A DNA stretch of 64,000 nt from Prevotella sp. (GTDB taxonomy: Bacteria > Bacteroidota > Bacteroidia > Bacteroidales > Dysgonomonadaceae). The stretch is taken from assembly GCA_031285905.1 (NCBI GenBank), contig JAITVH010000161.1:1-64000 (forward strand), read 5' to 3'. Positions 60,169 to 64,000 of the stretch are shown piece by piece (the first letter of the stretch is position 1; each line of letters opens with the position of its first letter). Made by a program: the position numbers and the translations under genes. The notes beneath the pieces were generated by a model. That model made no database searches and was not told the origin of the DNA. It worked only from the letters and a program-made list of their open reading frames with translations.

Positions 60169-63100
60169 CTAGAAGTTTAAATATAATTGGAAGGAATACA
60201 CAGTAGGTATAGGGTATGCCGTACCAACTTTCTGAGCTTGTTGCGGATCAAAATCCTTTACCTTATCCCATATTATAAGGTTATTACCTGACAATTGAAG
60301 ATCAACAGAGTTAAGTCCGATCTTTCTTATAAAATCATTTTTCAGGTTATAATTTATAATTACTTCCTCAAGGCGTAAATAACGCGCATCCCCTTTCCAG
60401 AAATCAGATGTTACTGTATTATTTGCATTACTACCATATTGCAAACGAGGTAATTGCGCATTAGGGTTTTCTGCTAAAGATAAATCGATACCGTGCGCTA
60501 TTGCATAAGATTTCGGTATCCATCGTGTAGAAGGATCCTTGAATCGCGCAAGTATATTACCCATTTCTCCATCATAAAAAGGAACATATCCCATATTGTT
60601 TTTGAAATAGTCTGTCTTGCCAGTACCCTTAAACAAAAATCCAACAGAGAGGTTCTTATAACGGAATTCACCACCAATTCCATACATAAAATACGGCATT
60701 CCCGCTTCGTAAGAAATAGGCACCTGGTCGTCCGTATCAATTTTACCATCACCGTTAACATCTTTATACTTTAAATCTCCAGGCATTACCTCTCCCCAAC
60801 TTTGTTTAGGGCTGTATTTTATATCGTCTTCGTCTTTAAAGAAACCGAGGCACTGGTATCCTCTCACTACATATGTAGGCAATCCGGAATAGTCCTGGTA
60901 TGGATATTTATCATAGAGTTTTTCATAGTTATCAATCTTGTTCTGCGTAAAAGTATAATTTCCCCGTATGGTAAAATGCATATCTTTATTGATATCATAA
61001 GTATATGAAAAATTACCATCAGTACCCCATTTTGACATTTTCCCCACATTACCATAAGGATAGTTTGTTAAACCTACATAATCCGGCACTTGTACCCGTT
61101 GTTGGAAGATTCCATCGCGCTTATCTTTATAGAAATCGATGTTGATAGTAAGGGCGTTTTTTAAAAATCCCAGATCAAATCCTAGATTCATTTTTTTCTC
61201 TTTCTCCCATTTCAGATTATCAGCACCTACTAGTGATATATCTACTGTCTCTACCCAACCCTGTGAATTCCAAGGTCTGGTAGTTCCTGTAGTTATCCTA
61301 TTTAGATAAGGGAAACGTCGTCCCCCAATAGAGTTACCTACTATACCATATGACGCTCTTATTTTAAACAGATCTAACCATGACAGGTTATCCCTTACCC
61401 ACTCATAGCCTGTCGGTATCCAACCTACAGAAAAAGAAGGGAAGAAACCGAATTGTTGTCCAGGCATAAAATTCTCAGAACCATTATATCCAAAGTTAAA
61501 TGCTGCCAAATAAGTATCACGATAGCCATATTCTACCTGACCTGCCAGCCCCAGATGTCTGTAAGGAATCTGCGACAGACTTCGGGTCATGTCACTAAAG
61601 CTTTGATTTGTAGCTTTCTTGTCTTCCATTTCATATCTTAACAAACCTCCCACACGATGGTCTTCAGCAAAGACTCTGTTGTAAAGGGCTTTCGCTTCCA
61701 AATAATATTTTCTTTCAGTCCATTCGCTACTAGTAAAAAATGCATCTGTCATTTTGGCCACTGTTTCACGGGTTAACAACACACCCTTGCTGGTACGGCC
61801 AATAGCTCTGTATTGTGCCGGCTCTGTATAACGCCGTTCCTGGTACGACCCTTTTCGCTCATAAGCACCCTGTACATGCACTTGCAAACCCTGGGTCAAC
61901 ATCGACAGATCCTGTTCGACACGCATGGTATATTTATTGTGATTATCCTCAATCGTAGATTTACCTGTATGATTAATCATAGTATAAGGCGAGCTCTTTG
62001 CATCTGCACCTGCTGACGGTAGTTGCCCGTTAGAAAATCTTAGAGGAAACAGAACCGGAGTATATGATGCCTGAGCGAACCAAATAGCATCCGTATTCAA
62101 CATACCCGGACGGTTATTGATCGCTAAGAATGCATCCGAACCAAAATAAAGTACAGTAGAACTGGTTAGATTGATATCCAGGTTTATGCGAAATCCATAA
62201 GTATTATACCCGGTATTAGTTGCATAAGGATTATTTTTTTCAGTTTTATAAGCAGCCGATTCATTACTAGCGGCAAGACTCACGAAATATCTCGCTACAT
62301 CTCCTCCTCCACGAGCATTTACATAGTAGTTTTGCTTAAATGACAAATCTTTGACAATTTCGTCTTGCCAGCTAATATCCGGATATAGATCCGGATCCAA
62401 ACCGTCTTTTATTACCTGTAATTGGATAGGGCTATATGTTGGAGAGTCACCCCTTGATTCATAAGCCTCGTTAACTAATTCCGCATAATCGCTCGCCCTT
62501 AGATATTCAGGAAGACGTCTTAAGTGTGATACGGAAAAATTCCCTCTAGCAGTAATACTCAATTTTCCTGACTGTCCGCGCTTGGTTGTAACAATTATCA
62601 CTCCATTTGCACCACGCACACCGTATACGGCTGTAGCCGAAGCATCTTTGAGAACTGAAAAACTTTCGATATCGGCAGGGTCTATACTGTTTATATCTCC
62701 TTCCAATCCATCAATAAGTATCAGTGCCGCATCATTAGCGCCAAAAGTACCTCTACCACGAACCCAGAATTCTGCCAAATTTTTGCCAGGTTCACCACTG
62801 TTCACCATAGAGATAATACCAGGCACCCTACCTCCCAGCATATTAGCAACCGAAGGTGCTGGTATCTGAAGTTGGTCTGTACTGATAGTGGAAATAGCAG
62901 CCAAAGTAGAAATTTTCCTTTGAGCTCCGGCACCGGTTATCACTATTTCGTCCATTTCTTTCGTAGCACTTTTCATGACTATATTCATGTCTTTCTTTTC
63001 TTCTGTTACAAGCCATTCAACAGGCTCATAACCTACATAAGAAAAGACCAACCAGTCTCCACGCATGGCTTTAATAGAGAAGCGGCCTTCTTCATCAGCC

Positions 63101-63261
63101 AAAGTCCCGCCTATTTTATTTTTAATAGACACTGTAACACCGGCTAAAGGCCCTAGTTCATCGGAAATTTTTCCTTCCATTGTATAATTTCCTTCTTGTG
63201 CAGATAATGCCGAACATACTGCAAAGAAAAAAACCAGAAAATAAATATATATTTTTTGCAT
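60169..63261 (-). CDS. SusC/RagA-family TonB-linked outer-membrane protein
   Basis: 1030 aa; SVLKDASATAVYGVRGANGVIIVTTKRGQ; carboxypeptidase-regulatory-like N-terminus. Confidence 0.97.
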   Translation of the reverse strand: MQKIYIYFLVFFFAVCSALSAQEGNYTMEGKISDELGPLAGVTVSIKNKIGGTLADEEGRFSIKAMRGDWLVFSYVGYEPVEWLVTEEKKDMNIVMKSATKEMDEIVITGAGAQRKISTLAAISTISTDQLQIPAPSVANMLGGRVPGIISMVNSGEPGKNLAEFWVRGRGTFGANDAALILIDGLEGDINSIDPADIESFSVLKDASATAVYGVRGANGVIIVTTKRGQSGKLSITARGNFSVSHLRRLPEYLRASDYAELVNEAYESRGDSPTYSPIQLQVIKDGLDPDLYPDISWQDEIVKDLSFKQNYYVNARGGGDVARYFVSLAASNESAAYKTEKNNPYATNTGYNTYGFRINLDINLTSSTVLYFGSDAFLAINNRPGMLNTDAIWFAQASYTPVLFPLRFSNGQLPSAGADAKSSPYTMINHTGKSTIEDNHNKYTMRVEQDLSMLTQGLQVHVQGAYERKGSYQERRYTEPAQYRAIGRTSKGVLLTRETVAKMTDAFFTSSEWTERKYYLEAKALYNRVFAEDHRVGGLLRYEMEDKKATNQSFSDMTRSLSQIPYRHLGLAGQVEYGYRDTYLAAFNFGYNGSENFMPGQQFGFFPSFSVGWIPTGYEWVRDNLSWLDLFKIRASYGIVGNSIGGRRFPYLNRITTGTTRPWNSQGWVETVDISLVGADNLKWEKEKKMNLGFDLGFLKNALTINIDFYKDKRDGIFQQRVQVPDYVGLTNYPYGNVGKMSKWGTDGNFSYTYDINKDMHFTIRGNYTFTQNKIDNYEKLYDKYPYQDYSGLPTYVVRGYQCLGFFKDEDDIKYSPKQSWGEVMPGDLKYKDVNGDGKIDTDDQVPISYEAGMPYFMYGIGGEFRYKNLSVGFLFKGTGKTDYFKNNMGYVPFYDGEMGNILARFKDPSTRWIPKSYAIAHGIDLSLAENPNAQLPRLQYGSNANNTVTSDFWKGDARYLRLEEVIINYNLKNDFIRKIGLNSVDLQLSGNNLIIWDKVKDFDPQQAQKVGTAYPIPTVYSFQLYLNF

Positions 63262-63286
63262 ATTATAAAAATTAATATGTTGTTAC

Positions 63287-64000
63287 TTATTCAATTGCAA
63301 TTCTGCGGATTCTATTATTGGCGAAATCAGATACATAAATAATTCCTTCTGCATCTGTAACAATTCCGTGAGGTTCACTAAATAAGGCTTCGTCTTTATT
63401 GCCATCTTTAAATCCCCTTTGTTCTGGTATTCCAATTATAGTTTCAACCATCATTGTATTTGTATTAATCGAGCGAATACAGTGATTACCATTATCACCA
63501 ACATATAAATTCCCATCAACATCGAAGTTTATCATACGTGGAGCTCTGAATTGAGAAGCAGCTATAGGGCCATCCCTATGACCACCGTTAGTCGGTCCCG
63601 AAAGCTTTTCGAATGAAGCTAACATTGTACCACCTCCCAGTATTGTCTCATCAGTAACATCTTTTACCCTGCATATACTATGAGCAACATTACCTCCATT
63701 AGAATCGTATGCAAGCCACAACTCTTTTTTATTGATAGGATGAAATGCCAGTCCATAGGCAATACCACTAGGAACCATACCAACAATATATGCTTTCCAT
63801 GTAGCAGGGTCTATCCGTACTAATTGCCCGCTATTATAACGAGTATAATAATTCCCGTCTTCTTCACATAAGAGGCAAGCATAATGTGTCATATCTGTAG
63901 GAGTTGCATAACCATTCGTCTCCCACTCTTTTATAAAATACATCTTCGGTATCCAGCCTGTCTTAGGGTCACAAAACAGAAAGCGATCACGGTTGGCTGA
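63287..64000 (-). CDS. NHL-repeat surface protein, 5' end beyond window
   Basis: Frame stays open to 64000; NFDVDGNLYVGDNGNHCIRSINT, VTDAEGIIYVSDFANNRIRRI. Confidence 0.88.
   Translation of the reverse strand, partial: SANRDRFLFCDPKTGWIPKMYFIKEWETNGYATPTDMTHYACLLCEEDGNYYTRYNSGQLVRIDPATWKAYIVGMVPSGIAYGLAFHPINKKELWLAYDSNGGNVAHSICRVKDVTDETILGGGTMLASFEKLSGPTNGGHRDGPIAASQFRAPRMINFDVDGNLYVGDNGNHCIRSINTNTMMVETIIGIPEQRGFKDGNKDEALFSEPHGIVTDAEGIIYVSDFANNRIRRIAIE

Noticed and set aside
1-64000. CRISPR arrays, tRNA/rRNA genes and intact transposases
   Set aside because: Looked for regular spacer-repeat arrays, tRNA T-loop motifs and transposase-like proteins; none found by eye. Repeats present are dispersed inverted repeats, not arrays.

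Overview
64 kb chromosomal window from a Bacteroidales-type genome (Dysgonomonas-like by gene content; genus is inference). It carries about 47 protein genes: rimP-nusA-infB, murI, a B12-dependent ribonucleotide reductase, a PEPCK-like protein next to PEP carboxylase, aroA/era, an oxidative pentose-phosphate set (gnd-zwf-pgl), lrgAB, a giant CoA-dehydratase-activator-like protein with a TetR regulator, a GH78 rhamnosidase, dinB, tadA, fur-family, purA, and a SusC/SusD-type locus running off the right edge. I saw no tRNA, rRNA, CRISPR array or intact transposase. The most unusual signals are non-coding. (1) A network of intergenic repeats has terminal inverted repeats that themselves contain hairpins; stems change compensatorily while loops stay constant, and three filled/empty comparisons indicate precise 20-nt insertions of a mini-hairpin cassette. 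(2) Two near-identical copies of a promoter + ~70-nt transcript + terminator unit lie 25 kb apart on opposite strands and look like a duplicated small RNA. (3) infB is interrupted by a single in-frame TAG with the frame fully open on both sides. (4) A two-stem structured leader lies between infB and an OmpH-like gene. Product names come from reading the translated proteins, without any database search.
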